Part shown: positions 40,024 through 49,341 of the stretch, piece by piece
Layout of the letters: every line of letters starts with the position of its first letter
Numbering within the stretch: position 1 is the first letter of the stretch
Source of the DNA: Bradyrhizobium tropiciagri
GTDB taxonomy: Bacteria > Pseudomonadota > Alphaproteobacteria > Rhizobiales > Xanthobacteraceae
DNA length: 64,000 nucleotides
NCBI RefSeq assembly: GCF_018130545.1
Contig: NZ_JAFCKF010000014.1
Coordinates: 1 to 64,000 of the forward strand
Direction: 5' to 3'
The notes under the pieces: model-generated
Told to the model about the DNA's origin: nothing
Databases searched by the model: none
Seen by the model: only the letters and a program-made list of their open reading frames with translations
Program-made: the position numbers and the translations under genes

Positions 40024-41652
40024 ATGGCATCAGCCAATACGGCACAGGCCAAAACCCAGTTCGGCTATCGCCGCCACCCCGACCAGGAACGGTCGGGCGC
40101 CAATGTCGCGCAGCATCCGGTCGTCGTGGTGGGTGCCGGGCCGGTGGGATTGTCGCTTGCGATCGATCTCGCCCAGCGCGGCCAGCGCGTGGTGCTGCTC
40201 GACGATGCGGACCGGATCGGCGAAGGCTCGCGCGCGATCTGCTTCTCGAAGCGCTCGCTGGAGTTCTGGGATCGCCTCGGCGTCGGCGACCGCATGGTCG
40301 AGAAGGGCGTGGTGTGGAGCGTCGGCAAGATCTTTCACGGCGCCTCGCAGCTCTATCAGTTCAACCTGCTTCCTGAGGAAGGCCACAAGCGGCCCGCCTT
40401 CATCAATTTGCAGCAGTTCTACGCCGAGGCCTATCTGGTCGACCGCGTCGAGCAGCTGCCTGATATCGACCTGCGCTGGCGCAACAAGGTGATCGCGCTG
40501 GAGAGCCGCAACGACGGCGTCGCGCTGACCATTGCGACTCCTGAAGGCTCGTACCAGGTGCACGCCTCCTTCGTCGTCGCCTGCGACGGCGCGCGTTCGT
40601 CGCTGCGGCAGATGGTCGGCGCGGAGTTCGCCGGCCAGGTGTTCGAGGACCAGTTCCTGATCGCCGACGTCAAGATGACCGCGGCGTTCCCGACCGAGCG
40701 CTGGTTCTGGTTCGATCCGCCGTTCCATGCCGGGCGCTCGGCGCTGCTGCACAAGCAGCCGGACGACATCTGGCGGATCGATCTGCAACTCAATCCGGAT
40801 GCCGATCCGATAGCCGAGAAGCAGCCTGAGAATGTCCGGCCGCGGATCGAGCGCATGCTCGGGCATGACAAGTTCGAGTTCGAATGGATCTCGCTCTACA
40901 AATTCCAGTGCCGCCGGATGGCAAAGTTCATCCACGGCCGCGTGATCTTCGCCGGTGATTCCGCGCATCAGGTCTCGCCGTTCGGCGCGCGCGGCGCCAA
41001 TTCCGGGCTCGAGGATGCCGAGAATCTGGCGTGGAAGCTCGACCGGGTGCTGCGCCGGCTGTCGCCGGAAGCATTGCTGGAGAGCTACCACATCGAGCGC
41101 AGCGCGGCGGCGGATGAGAACATCCGCGAATCCACCCGTTCGACCGATTTCATGGCGCCGGTGACGAAGCAGGAGGCGCGGCTGCGCCAGGCGGTGCTGT
41201 CGCTCGCCAAGGATACGGAGTTCGGCAAGCGCATGGTCAATGGCGGGCGGCTGTCGGTGCCGTCGGTCTACGACACGCCGCTGTCGAGCGGCGATCGTGA
41301 CAACTGGCGCGGTGGCCCGCGGCCGGGCGCTTCGATGCTGGATGCGCCGGTGACCGAGCAGGGCGGCGGTTCCAGCTATCTGACCGAGGTTTTCATCAGG
41401 CAGGGAACGCGTTTCACGCTGCTGGAGTTTGGCAATGGCGCGGCGGTCGATGTGCCCGAGGGCGTCGGCTCCATCCGGGTCGGCGCCGAGGGCGGGTTGG
41501 TCGATACGCAGGGCCTTGCTGGCAAGCGCTACGACGCCGAGCCCGGCACCGCCTATCTGTTGCGGCCGGACGGTTATGTCGCGGCGCGCTTCCGCAACGC
41601 CGCACGGCCGGCGCTCGATGCGGCGCTGGCGCGCGCTGCCGGTTTGAGCTGA
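40024..41652 (+). CDS. FAD-dependent aromatic monooxygenase (MhpA/PheA-like)
   Basis: A 542-residue class A flavin monooxygenase. FAD motifs are VVVVGAGPVGLSLAIDLA near the start, DGARSSLRQMVG in the middle, and GDSAHQVSPFGARGANSG. Enzymes of this group hydroxylate phenolic acids with NAD(P)H. It heads an operon with DUF2783, an MBL-fold protein and hmgA, so its product is likely homogentisate or an upstream phenolic such as from 3-hydroxyphenylacetate; this is inference from the neighbours. Start at ATG 40024 (AAT ATG-like CAATGGCATC) has the shorter, more usual N-terminus; ATG 39976 is possible. Confidence 0.8.
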   Translation: MASANTAQAKTQFGYRRHPDQERSGANVAQHPVVVVGAGPVGLSLAIDLAQRGQRVVLLDDADRIGEGSRAICFSKRSLEFWDRLGVGDRMVEKGVVWSVGKIFHGASQLYQFNLLPEEGHKRPAFINLQQFYAEAYLVDRVEQLPDIDLRWRNKVIALESRNDGVALTIATPEGSYQVHASFVVACDGARSSLRQMVGAEFAGQVFEDQFLIADVKMTAAFPTERWFWFDPPFHAGRSALLHKQPDDIWRIDLQLNPDADPIAEKQPENVRPRIERMLGHDKFEFEWISLYKFQCRRMAKFIHGRVIFAGDSAHQVSPFGARGANSGLEDAENLAWKLDRVLRRLSPEALLESYHIERSAAADENIRESTRSTDFMAPVTKQEARLRQAVLSLAKDTEFGKRMVNGGRLSVPSVYDTPLSSGDRDNWRGGPRPGASMLDAPVTEQGGGSSYLTEVFIRQGTRFTLLEFGNGAAVDVPEGVGSIRVGAEGGLVDTQGLAGKRYDAEPGTAYLLRPDGYVAARFRNAARPALDAALARAAGLS

Positions 41653-41661
41653 GGAGCAGTC

Positions 41662-41889
41662 ATGGCGCTGTCGACCAGTTCGAATTTCGCAAAGCCCGAT
41701 GACGCCTTTCGCGCCATCGTCGAGGCGCATCGCGGCCTCACCGACGCGCAGAGTGCCGATCTCGACGCCGCGCTGGTTTTGGTGCTCGCCAACCATATCG
41801 GCGATCTCGACGTGCTGCGCGAAGCGATCGCGCTGGCGAAGCGGCGGACGTTGGACGCTAGCCAGCAACAACAGCAGCAACAACAATAG
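41662..41889 (+). CDS. DUF2783 small protein with poly-Gln tail
   Basis: A 75-residue protein nine bases after the monooxygenase. The segments DDAFRAIVEAHRGLTDAQSA and LVLVLANHIGDLDVLREAI are the DUF2783 signature. It ends in a run of eight Gln coded by alternating CAA and CAG (41862-41886), which may vary in length by slippage. The function is unknown; being in the homogentisate operon suggests a helper for one of the two oxygenases. Confidence 0.82.
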   Translation: MALSTSSNFAKPDDAFRAIVEAHRGLTDAQSADLDAALVLVLANHIGDLDVLREAIALAKRRTLDASQQQQQQQQ

Positions 41890-41916
41890 ACTGATCAAAC
41901 GGACAGGATTGAACTG

Positions 41917-42870
41917 ATGGCCAAAGGTTTCGCATCGACCACGGATCTCGCGGAGAAGAAGGTCACCTTCTCCGAGATCGGCACCGATCTCTATGCCTTC
42001 ACCGCCGAGGGCGATCCCAACACCGCCGTGATCGTCGGCGAGGACGGCTGCCTGGTGTTCGACGCGCAGGCGACGCCGGCGATGGCGAACAAGGTGATCG
42101 AGCGGGTCAAGACCGTCACCGATAAGCCGATCAAATATGTCGTGCTGTCGCACTATCACGCGGTGCGCGTGCTCGGCGCTTCCGCCTATCACGCGCAGGG
42201 CATCGTCGCCTCGCAGGAGACCTATCGGCTGATCGAGGAGCGCGGCCAGCAGGATTGGGATTCCGAATACGGCCGTTTCCCGCGGCTGTTCCAGGATGCC
42301 GCGAGCATCCCCGGCCTGACCTGGCCGACGCTGACCTTCGAAGGCGAGATGTCGATCTATCTCGGCAAGCGCGAGGTGCGGCTGATGCAGCTCGGCGCCG
42401 GCCACACTTCGGGTGACATCGTCGCCTGGGTGCCGGATGCCGAGGTGATGTTCTCCGGCGATCTGATCGAGTATCACTCGGCCTGCTATTGCGGCGATGC
42501 GCATCTGCGCGAATGGCCGATGACCCTGAACGAGATACGCGCCTTCAATCCGAAGGCGATCGCGCCGGGTCGCGGCGATGCGCTGAAGGGCCTCGAGACC
42601 GGCCGCGACGCAATCGCGATGACACGCGATTTCGTCACCACGCTCTACGGCGCTGCCGAATCGTCGGTCGCCAAGGGCCGCAGCCTGAAGGAATCGATGG
42701 CGGCGACGCGCGAGGTGATGGATCCGAAATTCTCGAAGTTCGCGATCTACGAGCACTGCCTGCCGTTCAACGTTTCGCGCGCCTATGACGAGGCGTCCGG
42801 GATCGACGATCCCGTGATCTGGACCGACAAGCGCGACCAGGAAATGTGGGCCGCCCTGCAAGGAGGATAG
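41917..42870 (+). CDS. MBL-fold protein of the homogentisate operon, altered metal site
   Basis: A 317-residue MBL-fold protein. The metal loop that would be H-x-H-x-D-H reads [16 protein letters not shown] here, so the Asp is replaced by Arg and the next His is missing. Other metal sites remain ([11 protein letters not shown] and [10 protein letters not shown]). Its partner may therefore bind one metal only or none. It ends three bases before hmgA (TAG at 42868-42870) and shares its operon. Lactone or thioester hydrolysis in the aromatic pathway is a guess. Confidence 0.75.
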   Translation: MAKGFASTTDLAEKKVTFSEIGTDLYAFTAEGDPNTAVIVGEDGCLVFDAQATPAMANKVIERVKTVTDKPIKYVVLSHYHAVRVLGASAYHAQGIVASQETYRLIEERGQQDWDSEYGRFPRLFQDAASIPGLTWPTLTFEGEMSIYLGKREVRLMQLGAGHTSGDIVAWVPDAEVMFSGDLIEYHSACYCGDAHLREWPMTLNEIRAFNPKAIAPGRGDALKGLETGRDAIAMTRDFVTTLYGAAESSVAKGRSLKESMAATREVMDPKFSKFAIYEHCLPFNVSRAYDEASGIDDPVIWTDKRDQEMWAALQGG

Positions 42871-42872
42871 TG

Positions 42873-44219
42873 ATGAACATCAATACCTCGCCTGATCAGA
42901 TCGTGCGCAGCTCGGGGCAAGTCACGCCGGGCTACATGTCCGGCTTCGGCAACAGCTTTGAGACCGAGGCCTTGCCCGGCGCGCTGCCGATGGGGCGCAA
43001 CTCGCCGCAGCGCTGCGCCTATGGGCTTTATGCCGAGCAATTGTCCGGCTCGCCGTTTACGGCGCCGCGCGGCACCAACGAGCGCTCCTGGCTCTACCGC
43101 ATCCGCCCGTCGGTGCGGCATTCCGGCCGCTTCGCCAAGGCCGATGCCGGACTGTGGCGCACCGCGCCTTGCCACGAATACGACATGCCGATCGCGCAAC
43201 TGCGCTGGGATCCGGCGCCGATTCCGAAGGAGGACATGACCTTCCTGCAGGGCGTGCAGACCATGACCACGGCGGGCGATGCCAACACACAAGCCGGCAT
43301 GGCGGCGCACGTCTACCTCATCACCAAGTCGATGGTCGATCAGCATTTCTACAATGCCGACGGCGAGATGATGTTCGTGCTGCAGCAGGGCAATCTGCGC
43401 TTCGTCACCGAGTTCGGCCGCATCGATGCCGAGCCGGGCGAGATCGTGGTGATCCCGCGCGGCGTGAAATTCCGCGTCGAGCTTCCGTCGGGACCTGCGC
43501 GCGGTTATCTCTGCGAGAACTACGGCGGCGCCTTCACGCTGCCGGAGCGCGGCCCGATCGGCGCCAACTGTCTCGCCAACTCGCGCGACTTCCTGACGCC
43601 GGTAGCTAGCTACGAGGACAAGGACACGCCGACCGAGCTCTACGTGAAATGGGGCGGCTCGCTGTTCAAGACCACATTGCCGCATTCGCCGATCGACGTG
43701 GTCGCCTGGCACGGCAATTACGCGCCCTACAAATACGATCTGCGCACTTTCTCGCCGGTCGGCGCGATCGCCTTCGATCATCCCGATCCCTCGATCTTCA
43801 CGGTGCTGACCTCGCCGTCGGAGACCGCCGGCACCGCGAATATCGACTTCGTGATCTTCCCGGAGCGCTGGATGGTGGCCGACAACACCTTCCGTCCGCC
43901 GTGGTACCACATGAACATCATGTCGGAATTCATGGGCCTGATCTACGGCGTCTACGACGCCAAGCCGCAAGGTTTCGTGCCGGGCGGTATCAGCCTGCAC
44001 AATTGCATGCTGCCGCATGGCCCCGACCGCGAAGCCTTCGAGCACGCCAGCAACAGCGAGCTGAAGCCGGTGAAGCTGACCGGCACGATGGCCTTCATGT
44101 TCGAGACCCGCTACCCGCAACGGGTGACGCAGCACGCCGCGACGTCGTCGACGCTTCAGGACGATTACTCTGATTGCTGGAAGGGCCTCGAGAAGAAGTT
44201 CGACCCGAACAAGCCGTAG
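42873..44219 (+). CDS. hmgA: Homogentisate 1,2-dioxygenase
   Basis: A 448-residue enzyme that opens the ring of homogentisate to maleylacetoacetate with Fe(II) and oxygen. The N-terminus [20 protein letters not shown] and the iron-ligand region, with [18 protein letters not shown] and [15 protein letters not shown], are typical; His and Glu ligands lie there. Length fits the family. AGGAGG at 42861-42866 is close to the ATG at 42873, and the stop of the MBL gene lies just before, so translation is coupled. It is placed one step before fahA. Confidence 0.95.
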   Translation: MNINTSPDQIVRSSGQVTPGYMSGFGNSFETEALPGALPMGRNSPQRCAYGLYAEQLSGSPFTAPRGTNERSWLYRIRPSVRHSGRFAKADAGLWRTAPCHEYDMPIAQLRWDPAPIPKEDMTFLQGVQTMTTAGDANTQAGMAAHVYLITKSMVDQHFYNADGEMMFVLQQGNLRFVTEFGRIDAEPGEIVVIPRGVKFRVELPSGPARGYLCENYGGAFTLPERGPIGANCLANSRDFLTPVASYEDKDTPTELYVKWGGSLFKTTLPHSPIDVVAWHGNYAPYKYDLRTFSPVGAIAFDHPDPSIFTVLTSPSETAGTANIDFVIFPERWMVADNTFRPPWYHMNIMSEFMGLIYGVYDAKPQGFVPGGISLHNCMLPHGPDREAFEHASNSELKPVKLTGTMAFMFETRYPQRVTQHAATSSTLQDDYSDCWKGLEKKFDPNKP

Positions 44220-44227
44220 AGATTCAT

Positions 44228-44305
44228 GTCGTCATGGCCGGGCTTGACCCGGCCATCCATCTTTTCAAAGAGCGATGGATCGCCGGGGCAAGCCCGGTGA
44301 TGACG
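44228..44305. repeat. Palindromic intergenic repeat, GTCATGGCCGGG type
   Basis: Arms GTCATGGCCGGGCTTG (44231-44246) and CAAGCCCGGTGATGAC (44289-44304), with two mismatches, and inner CCATCCAT / ATGGATCG. It lies inside the operon between hmgA and fahA and can form an RNA hairpin. Confidence 0.8.
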
Positions 44306-44327
44306 AGTTAGTCACTGGAGACGCACC

Positions 44328-45599
44328 GTGCCCCACCCCAACGACCCCAAACTCCGCTCCTTCATCGACGTCGCATCCACCTCCGATTTCCCGATCCAGA
44401 ACCTGCCCTATGGCGTGTTCTCCTCGAAGGACGGTCTTGCGCCGCGCGTCGGTGTTGCGATCGGCGACTATGTGCTCGACCTCTGGGAGCTCGAGCAGGA
44501 CTCGCGGCTCGATGTCGGGCCGCTCGGCGTATTCTCGCAGCCGTCGCTGAACGCCTTCATGGCGCTCGGGCCGAAGGTGTGGACCGCGACGCGAGCGCGG
44601 ATCAGCGAGCTGTTGCGCTCCGACCATCCTGAGCTGCGCGACAACAAGGAGTTGCGCGCGCGGGCACTGGTGCCGATGGCTGATGTCAGGCTGCACATGC
44701 CGTTTGCCGTCGCGGGCTACACCGATTTCTACTCGTCGAAGGAGCACGCCACCAATGTCGGCGTCATGTTCCGCGGCAAGGACAATGCGTTGCAGCCGAA
44801 CTGGCTGCACATGCCGATCGGCTACAACGGCCGCGCCTCGACGGTCGTGGTTGGCGGCACCAAGGTGCGGCGTCCGCGCGGGCAGCTGAAGCCGCCGACT
44901 GCAGAGGTGCCAAGCTTCGGCCCGTGTAAACGGCTCGACTTCGAGCTGGAGATGGGGGTCGTCGTCGGACAGGCATCTGCGATGGGCGAGATGCTGACCG
45001 AGCAGCAGGCCGAGGAGATGATCTTCGGCTTCGTCATCCTCAACGACTGGAGCGCGCGCGACATCCAGCAATGGGAATATGTGCCGCTCGGCCCGTTCCA
45101 GGCCAAGGCGTTCGCAACCTCGATCTCGCCGTGGGTGGTGACGCGCGAGGCGCTGGAGCCGTTCCGGATGCAGGGCCCGAAGCAGGAGCCGGAGCCACTG
45201 GCCTATCTCAAGCAGGCCCAGCCGAACAATTACGACCTGCAGCTCGACGTCGGCTTACGTGCCGGTGCGATGAACGAGGCGAAGACGATCTGCAGCACCA
45301 ATTTCAAATACATGTACTGGTCGTCGGTGCAGCAGCTCGTGCACCACGCCTCATCCGGCTGCGCGATGAATGTCGGCGATCTCCTCGGCAGCGGCACGAT
45401 CTCCGGTCCCGAAAAGCACCAGCGCGGCAGCTTGCTCGAAATCAGCTGGAACGGCACCGAGCCGGTCGAGTTGGCGAGCGGCGTGACGCGCTCGTTTCTC
45501 GAAAACGGCGATTCGCTGGTGATGCGCGGCTGGTGCCAGGGTGACGGCTATCGCGTCGGGTTCGGCGAGGTCGAAGGCACGATCGTCGCGGCGGAGTGA
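44328..45599 (+). CDS. fahA: Fumarylacetoacetase
   Basis: A 423-residue hydrolase that splits fumarylacetoacetate to fumarate and acetoacetate, the last step of tyrosine breakdown. The N-terminal SH3-like domain and the catalytic domain are complete: YTDFYSSKEHATNVGVMFRG, PRGQLKPPTAEVPSFGPCKR, FELEMGVVVG, FVILNDWSARDIQQWEY and PFQAKAFATSISPWVV, which hold the metal-binding Asp/Glu set. Start is GTG 44328 with GGAGA upstream. It lies 108 bases after hmgA, separated by a palindromic repeat, and maiA is not present here. Confidence 0.94.
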   Translation: MPHPNDPKLRSFIDVASTSDFPIQNLPYGVFSSKDGLAPRVGVAIGDYVLDLWELEQDSRLDVGPLGVFSQPSLNAFMALGPKVWTATRARISELLRSDHPELRDNKELRARALVPMADVRLHMPFAVAGYTDFYSSKEHATNVGVMFRGKDNALQPNWLHMPIGYNGRASTVVVGGTKVRRPRGQLKPPTAEVPSFGPCKRLDFELEMGVVVGQASAMGEMLTEQQAEEMIFGFVILNDWSARDIQQWEYVPLGPFQAKAFATSISPWVVTREALEPFRMQGPKQEPEPLAYLKQAQPNNYDLQLDVGLRAGAMNEAKTICSTNFKYMYWSSVQQLVHHASSGCAMNVGDLLGSGTISGPEKHQRGSLLEISWNGTEPVELASGVTRSFLENGDSLVMRGWCQGDGYRVGFGEVEGTIVAAE

Positions 45600-45609
45600 G
45601 CCGTCACTC

Positions 45610-45697
45610 CGTCATTGCGAGGAGCAAGGCGACGAAGCATCCATCGCACCGCTTGCGCGGGACCATGGATTGCTTCGTTTCGTTCGCAAAGACGAGA
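45610..45697. repeat. Palindromic intergenic repeat, GTCATTGCGAGGAGC type
   Basis: It reads GTCATTGCGAGGAGCAAGGC, GACGAAGCATCCATCG and, inverted, ATGGATTGCTTCG with TTCGCAAAGACGAG. Elements with this exact style are spread through many rhizobial and other proteobacterial genomes. It lies between the convergent fahA and DUF1272 genes. Confidence 0.8.
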
Positions 45698-45702
45698 GGA
45701 AG

Positions 45703-46014
45703 TCATCGCTCCTCGGGCCTGATATCCCGTAGCCGCGCGGTATGCGCCGCACAGTCATCGAGACTGTATTTCAGATGCACCCGCTTGTCCGACGGCGGCT
45801 GGTTCACGGTGCAGACGCCCGCTCGCCATGGCTTGGCGGGACGGATCGGCCGCGGGGCGAAGCCGCCGCCGCAGTTCGGGCAGACATTGCCGAGCTTGGT
45901 CTCGGCGCAATCCGCACAGAACGTGCATTCGTAGGAACAGATCCGCGCGTCGAGCGCGCTCGGCGGCAGGTCCTTGTCGCAATATTCGCAGTTCGGTCGC
46001 AGCTGCAGCGCCAT
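45703..46014 (-). CDS. DUF1272 zinc-ribbon protein
   Basis: A 103-residue Cys-rich protein. The pairs Cys-x2-Cys occur in CEYCDKDLPP, CSYECTFCADC and CPNCGGGF, with LRPNCEYCDKDLPP the DUF1272 start, and it probably binds two zinc ions. The last 40 residues are not part of the domain. The function is not known. It is upstream of the Lrp-type gene on the same strand in reading order only through an 87-base gap (Lrp ends at 46102). Confidence 0.8.
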   Translation of the reverse strand: MALQLRPNCEYCDKDLPPSALDARICSYECTFCADCAETKLGNVCPNCGGGFAPRPIRPAKPWRAGVCTVNQPPSDKRVHLKYSLDDCAAHTARLRDIRPEER

Positions 46015-46101
46015 GTTCGTCTCTCTAGCCGGGTGTTGGAAGGAATGATCGCAAATCGGACCGGGAAAGCGAATGACGTATTTCCCTCGTTTCGCGCCGG
46101 A

Positions 46102-46578
46102 TCAGGTCGGTAGCGATTTCAGCGGCAGCTTGGTGCTCTCCTTCAGGCGGTCGAGCACGATCGATGACCGCACATGCGCCACGCTCTGGTGCGGCATCAG
46201 CACGTTGTTGACGATGTCGGACAGGCTTTTGAGGTCGCGCAGCATCACCTTGAGCACGTAGTCGGCATCCCCGGTCAGCGCGTAGGCCTCCTGGATGTCG
46301 TCGACCCGGTTGACCAGCTCGCGAAACCGCTTGGCGTTGTCGGGCGAGTGGGTCGCGAGCGTGATGTGGATGAAGGCGATCAGGCCGAAGCCGAGTGCCT
46401 CGCCGGCGAGGTCGGCGTGGTAGCCCGCGATCACCTTCTCCTCCTCCAGCCGCATCCGCCGCCGCGAGCATTGCGAGGCCGACAGGCCGACCAGATCGGC
46501 CAGCTGCTGGTTGGTGAGCCGGCCGTCGTCCTGCAGCGCGGCGAGCATTTTGAGGTCGAAGGCGTCGACGTCAGGCAT
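46102..46578 (-). CDS. Lrp/AsnC-family regulator
   Basis: A 158-residue regulator with an N-terminal helix-turn-helix (FDLKMLAALQDDGRLTNQQL, ADLVGLSASQCSRRRMRLEE) and the C-terminal RAM ligand domain (about 65-150, with EAYALTGDADYVLKVMLRDL). I start at ATG 46578; two upstream ATG codons in frame (46602, 46593) would add up to eight residues. It is divergent from hppD with 123 bases between, so the likely targets are hppD and itself, and the likely ligand an aromatic or branched amino acid. Confidence 0.87.
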   Translation of the reverse strand: MPDVDAFDLKMLAALQDDGRLTNQQLADLVGLSASQCSRRRMRLEEEKVIAGYHADLAGEALGFGLIAFIHITLATHSPDNAKRFRELVNRVDDIQEAYALTGDADYVLKVMLRDLKSLSDIVNNVLMPHQSVAHVRSSIVLDRLKESTKLPLKSLPT

Positions 46579-46701
46579 GCGCCAAATGTCCATTTCATGC
46601 ACAGATCATGCGCAATTCTAGCAAATCGATGGGCATTTCGCACGCACATTGCGCAGCGAGTGACGGAAACTGATCTCCAGACAAATCAGGGAGTTACCGT
46701 C
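46579..46701. promoter_or_regulatory. Divergent promoter region between Lrp regulator and hppD
   Basis: A 123-base region that must carry both promoters. It is AT-richer than flanks near 46600-46660 (CATTTCATGCACAGATCATG). Lrp-type operators are degenerate, so I cannot mark a single site. Confidence 0.4.
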
Positions 46702-47820
46702 ATGGGACCGTTTCCGCACGATGCGCCGCCGGCCGAAATCAGCGCCGACAATCCGATGGGCACCGACGGCTTCGAGTTCGTCGAATACGCCCACCCCAAT
46801 CCGGCCGAGCTGCACGCGCTGTTCAAGCTGATGGGTTTTGTCGCGGTCGCCCGGCACAAGACCAAGGCGATCACGGTCTATCGCCAGGGCGACATCAACT
46901 ATCTCGTCAACGAGGAGCCTGATAGTCACGGCTTCAACTTCGTCGCCGCGCACGGCCCCTGCGCGCCGTCGATGGCGTTTCGCGTGGTCGATGCCAGGCA
47001 GGCCTATGAGCGCGCGATCGCGCTCGGCGCGGAGTCGGCGGATGTGTCGTCTGCCGAGAAGACGCTCGATGTGCCCGCGATCAAGGGCATCGGCGGTAGC
47101 CTGCTGTATTTCGTCGACCGCTATGGCGCCAAGGGTTCGGCCTATGATGCCGAGTTCGAATGGTTAGGCGCCGCCAACCCGCGCCCTGCGGGTTCCGGCC
47201 TGTATTACATCGATCACCTCACCCACAACGTCCATCGCGGCCGCATGGATGTCTGGACCGGCTTCTATGCAAAGCTGTTCAACTTCCGCCAGATCCGCTT
47301 CTTCGACATCGAAGGCCGCGCGTCGGGCCTGTTCTCGCGCGCGTTGACCAGCCCGGACGGCAAGATCCGGATCCCGATCAACGAGGACGCCGGCGATTCC
47401 GGGCAGATCGAGGAGTATCTCAACATCTATCACGGCGAGGGCATCCAGCACATCGCCTGCGGTGCGCGCGATATCCATGCGACGGTCGAGAGATTGCGCG
47501 CGGACGGCCTGCCGTTCATGCCCTCCCCGCCCGACACCTATTTCGAGCGGATCGACGCCCGTCTGCCCAAGCATGGCGAGGACGTCGTGCGGCTGCAGAG
47601 CAACGGCATCCTGGTCGACGGCGAGGGTGTGGTCGAGGGCAGCCAGACCAAGGTGCTGCTGCAGATCTTCTCTGCGAATGCGATCGGGCCGATCTTCTTC
47701 GAATTCATCCAGCGCAAGGGCGACGATGGCTTCGGCGAGGGCAACTTCAAGGCACTGTTCGAATCGATCGAGGAAGACCAGATCCGCCGCGGCGTGCTCA
47801 AGGTCGATCACGCCGCTTAG
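46702..47820 (+). CDS. hppD: 4-hydroxyphenylpyruvate dioxygenase
   Basis: A 372-residue Fe(II) enzyme that converts 4-hydroxyphenylpyruvate to homogentisate. Iron ligands are His in LYYIDHLTHNVH, His in GEGIQHIACGARD and Glu in GPIFFEFIQRKGDDGFG. The product is the substrate of the hmgA operon 2.5 kb upstream. The ATG at 46702 has GGGAG before it. Two ribs of a VOC-fold repeat make up the protein (about 20-150 and 160-350). It is divergent from the Lrp-type gene that may control it. Confidence 0.95.
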   Translation: MGPFPHDAPPAEISADNPMGTDGFEFVEYAHPNPAELHALFKLMGFVAVARHKTKAITVYRQGDINYLVNEEPDSHGFNFVAAHGPCAPSMAFRVVDARQAYERAIALGAESADVSSAEKTLDVPAIKGIGGSLLYFVDRYGAKGSAYDAEFEWLGAANPRPAGSGLYYIDHLTHNVHRGRMDVWTGFYAKLFNFRQIRFFDIEGRASGLFSRALTSPDGKIRIPINEDAGDSGQIEEYLNIYHGEGIQHIACGARDIHATVERLRADGLPFMPSPPDTYFERIDARLPKHGEDVVRLQSNGILVDGEGVVEGSQTKVLLQIFSANAIGPIFFEFIQRKGDDGFGEGNFKALFESIEEDQIRRGVLKVDHAA

Positions 47821-47836
47821 TCATTTCCGAGCCGAT

Positions 47837-47861
47837 GCGCGGCGGAGATGATCCGCCGCGC
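47837..47861. terminator. Hairpin terminator between hppD and the MFS gene
   Basis: Perfect 10-base arms GCGCGGCGGA and TCCGCCGCGC with a 5-base loop, followed by TTCTGTG. It lies 16 bases past the hppD stop and 10 bases from the end of the convergent MFS gene, so it may end both transcripts. Confidence 0.6.
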
Positions 47862-47871
47862 TTCTGTGCAT

Positions 47872-49212
47872 CTAGCGCGACACGCCGGCCAGAGCGGTGG
47901 CCGGTGCGGTATCCTCGGAGCCGCCCTTCAAGGTCGCGGGCACCTTGATCGCCAGCGTCGCAAGCACGCTGATCACGCTCATGATGATCACGTACCAGAC
48001 CCATGACAGCTTATCGCCGGTAGCGCCGATGATCCAGGTGAACACGATCTGCGCGGTGCCGCCGAAGATGGTCACGCCCAGCGCGTAGGCGATGGAAAGT
48101 CCCGCCGTCCGCACGGCGGATGGGAATATCATCGGGATGAGGATGATGCCGGCGCCTGACGACATCGCGTGGATCGCCATCAGGAATGCGGCGGTCGTCA
48201 CGAACACCAGCGGCGAGCCGGACGAGATGACAAGCTGCAAGGCCGGGTAGAAGAGCAGCGTCACGATCAGGCGCGGGACCACGGCCATCGTCTTCACGCC
48301 GAACCTGTCTGCAAGCGCGCCGCCGACCAGCGAGAACACCAGTCCGCTGAGGCCGGTCGCGAGGCTCCCTGCCATCGACCAGCCCTGGCTGTAGTGCAGC
48401 GTGTTGATGGCGTAGGTCGCCGTGTACAGGAAGAAATATTGGGAGATGGTCGCGCCGGAGATCAGGAGGATGCAGAGCGCGATCTTCTGCCAATGGTTCG
48501 ACATGACGTCGGACAGCACGCGACCGACGCTGTCATGCGCTTCCTCGGCGTCCATCGTCTCGTCGAGATTGCGGCGGATGTAATAGCCGACCGGCGCGAT
48601 CAGGATGCCGAGCAGGAACGGGACACGCCAGCCCCAGCTATCTGTGGCGGCAGGCGTGATGGTGAACGCCAGCAACAGGCCGATCAGGCCCGAGATCACG
48701 CTGCCCATGTTCTGGCTCGCGAGTTGCCAGCTGCCGAAGAATCCCTTGCGATGCGCCGGCGCGCTTTCCAGCAGATAGGTCGTTGCCGGCCCCATCTCGC
48801 CGCCGGCGGAAAAGCCCTGCAGCAGCCGCGCGAACACCAGCAGGATCGGCGCAAGCACGCCGATCTGCTGGTAGGTCGGCAACAATCCGATCATGCCGCT
48901 GCCGACCGCCATCAGCCAGATGGTCAGGGTCATCGCCGGGCGTCGGCCGAAACGATCGGCATAGGCACCGATCAGGATGCCGCCGAGCGGCCGCGCCACG
49001 AAGCCGACGCCGAACGTTGCGACCGACAGCAGCAGGCTGGTGCTCGGATTTTCCGCAGGGAAGAACGCTTTCGCAAGCCAGGTGGCGAACGCCGCATAGA
49101 CGGTGAAGTCGTAGAACTCCAGCGCGTTGCCGAGGATCGCGGCGCCCACCCGCATGGTCTGCGAGGGCGGCGGGCGATCATTTGGCATTCGGTTCACTGG
49201 CATACGGCTCAT
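47872..49212 (-). CDS. MFS transporter, metabolite:H+ symporter (MHS) type
   Basis: A 446-residue inner-membrane carrier with twelve spans. Motifs are GNALEFYDFTVYAAFATWLA at the start, RPLGGILIGAYADRFGRRPA (the MFS loop 2-3 signature), and GAALADRFGVKTMAVVPRLI in the second half. The MHS branch (ProP, KgtP, ShiA-like) carries small acids such as shikimate, citrate or osmolytes. I start at ATG 49212 with AGGGG before it; GTG/ATG at 49245 is open but poor. Substrate is not clear. Confidence 0.88.
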   Translation of the reverse strand: MSRMPVNRMPNDRPPPSQTMRVGAAILGNALEFYDFTVYAAFATWLAKAFFPAENPSTSLLLSVATFGVGFVARPLGGILIGAYADRFGRRPAMTLTIWLMAVGSGMIGLLPTYQQIGVLAPILLVFARLLQGFSAGGEMGPATTYLLESAPAHRKGFFGSWQLASQNMGSVISGLIGLLLAFTITPAATDSWGWRVPFLLGILIAPVGYYIRRNLDETMDAEEAHDSVGRVLSDVMSNHWQKIALCILLISGATISQYFFLYTATYAINTLHYSQGWSMAGSLATGLSGLVFSLVGGALADRFGVKTMAVVPRLIVTLLFYPALQLVISSGSPLVFVTTAAFLMAIHAMSSGAGIILIPMIFPSAVRTAGLSIAYALGVTIFGGTAQIVFTWIIGATGDKLSWVWYVIIMSVISVLATLAIKVPATLKGGSEDTAPATALAGVSR

Positions 49213-49341
49213 AAGGCACCCCTGCGTCAATTTGACCGACAACAAGCAAGAGGTGCGCCGTAATGCAATGGCTTTTCGCGCGCCGTCCCGGGACGACGCG
49301 CTTGCCTGGATGCCTTTCGGGTTAACTTGCGGCTTGGTCGC

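Noticed and set aside
40030-42861. A 943-codon open frame on the minus strand.
   Set aside because: It mirrors the FAD monooxygenase, DUF2783 and MBL genes and has no domain signature.
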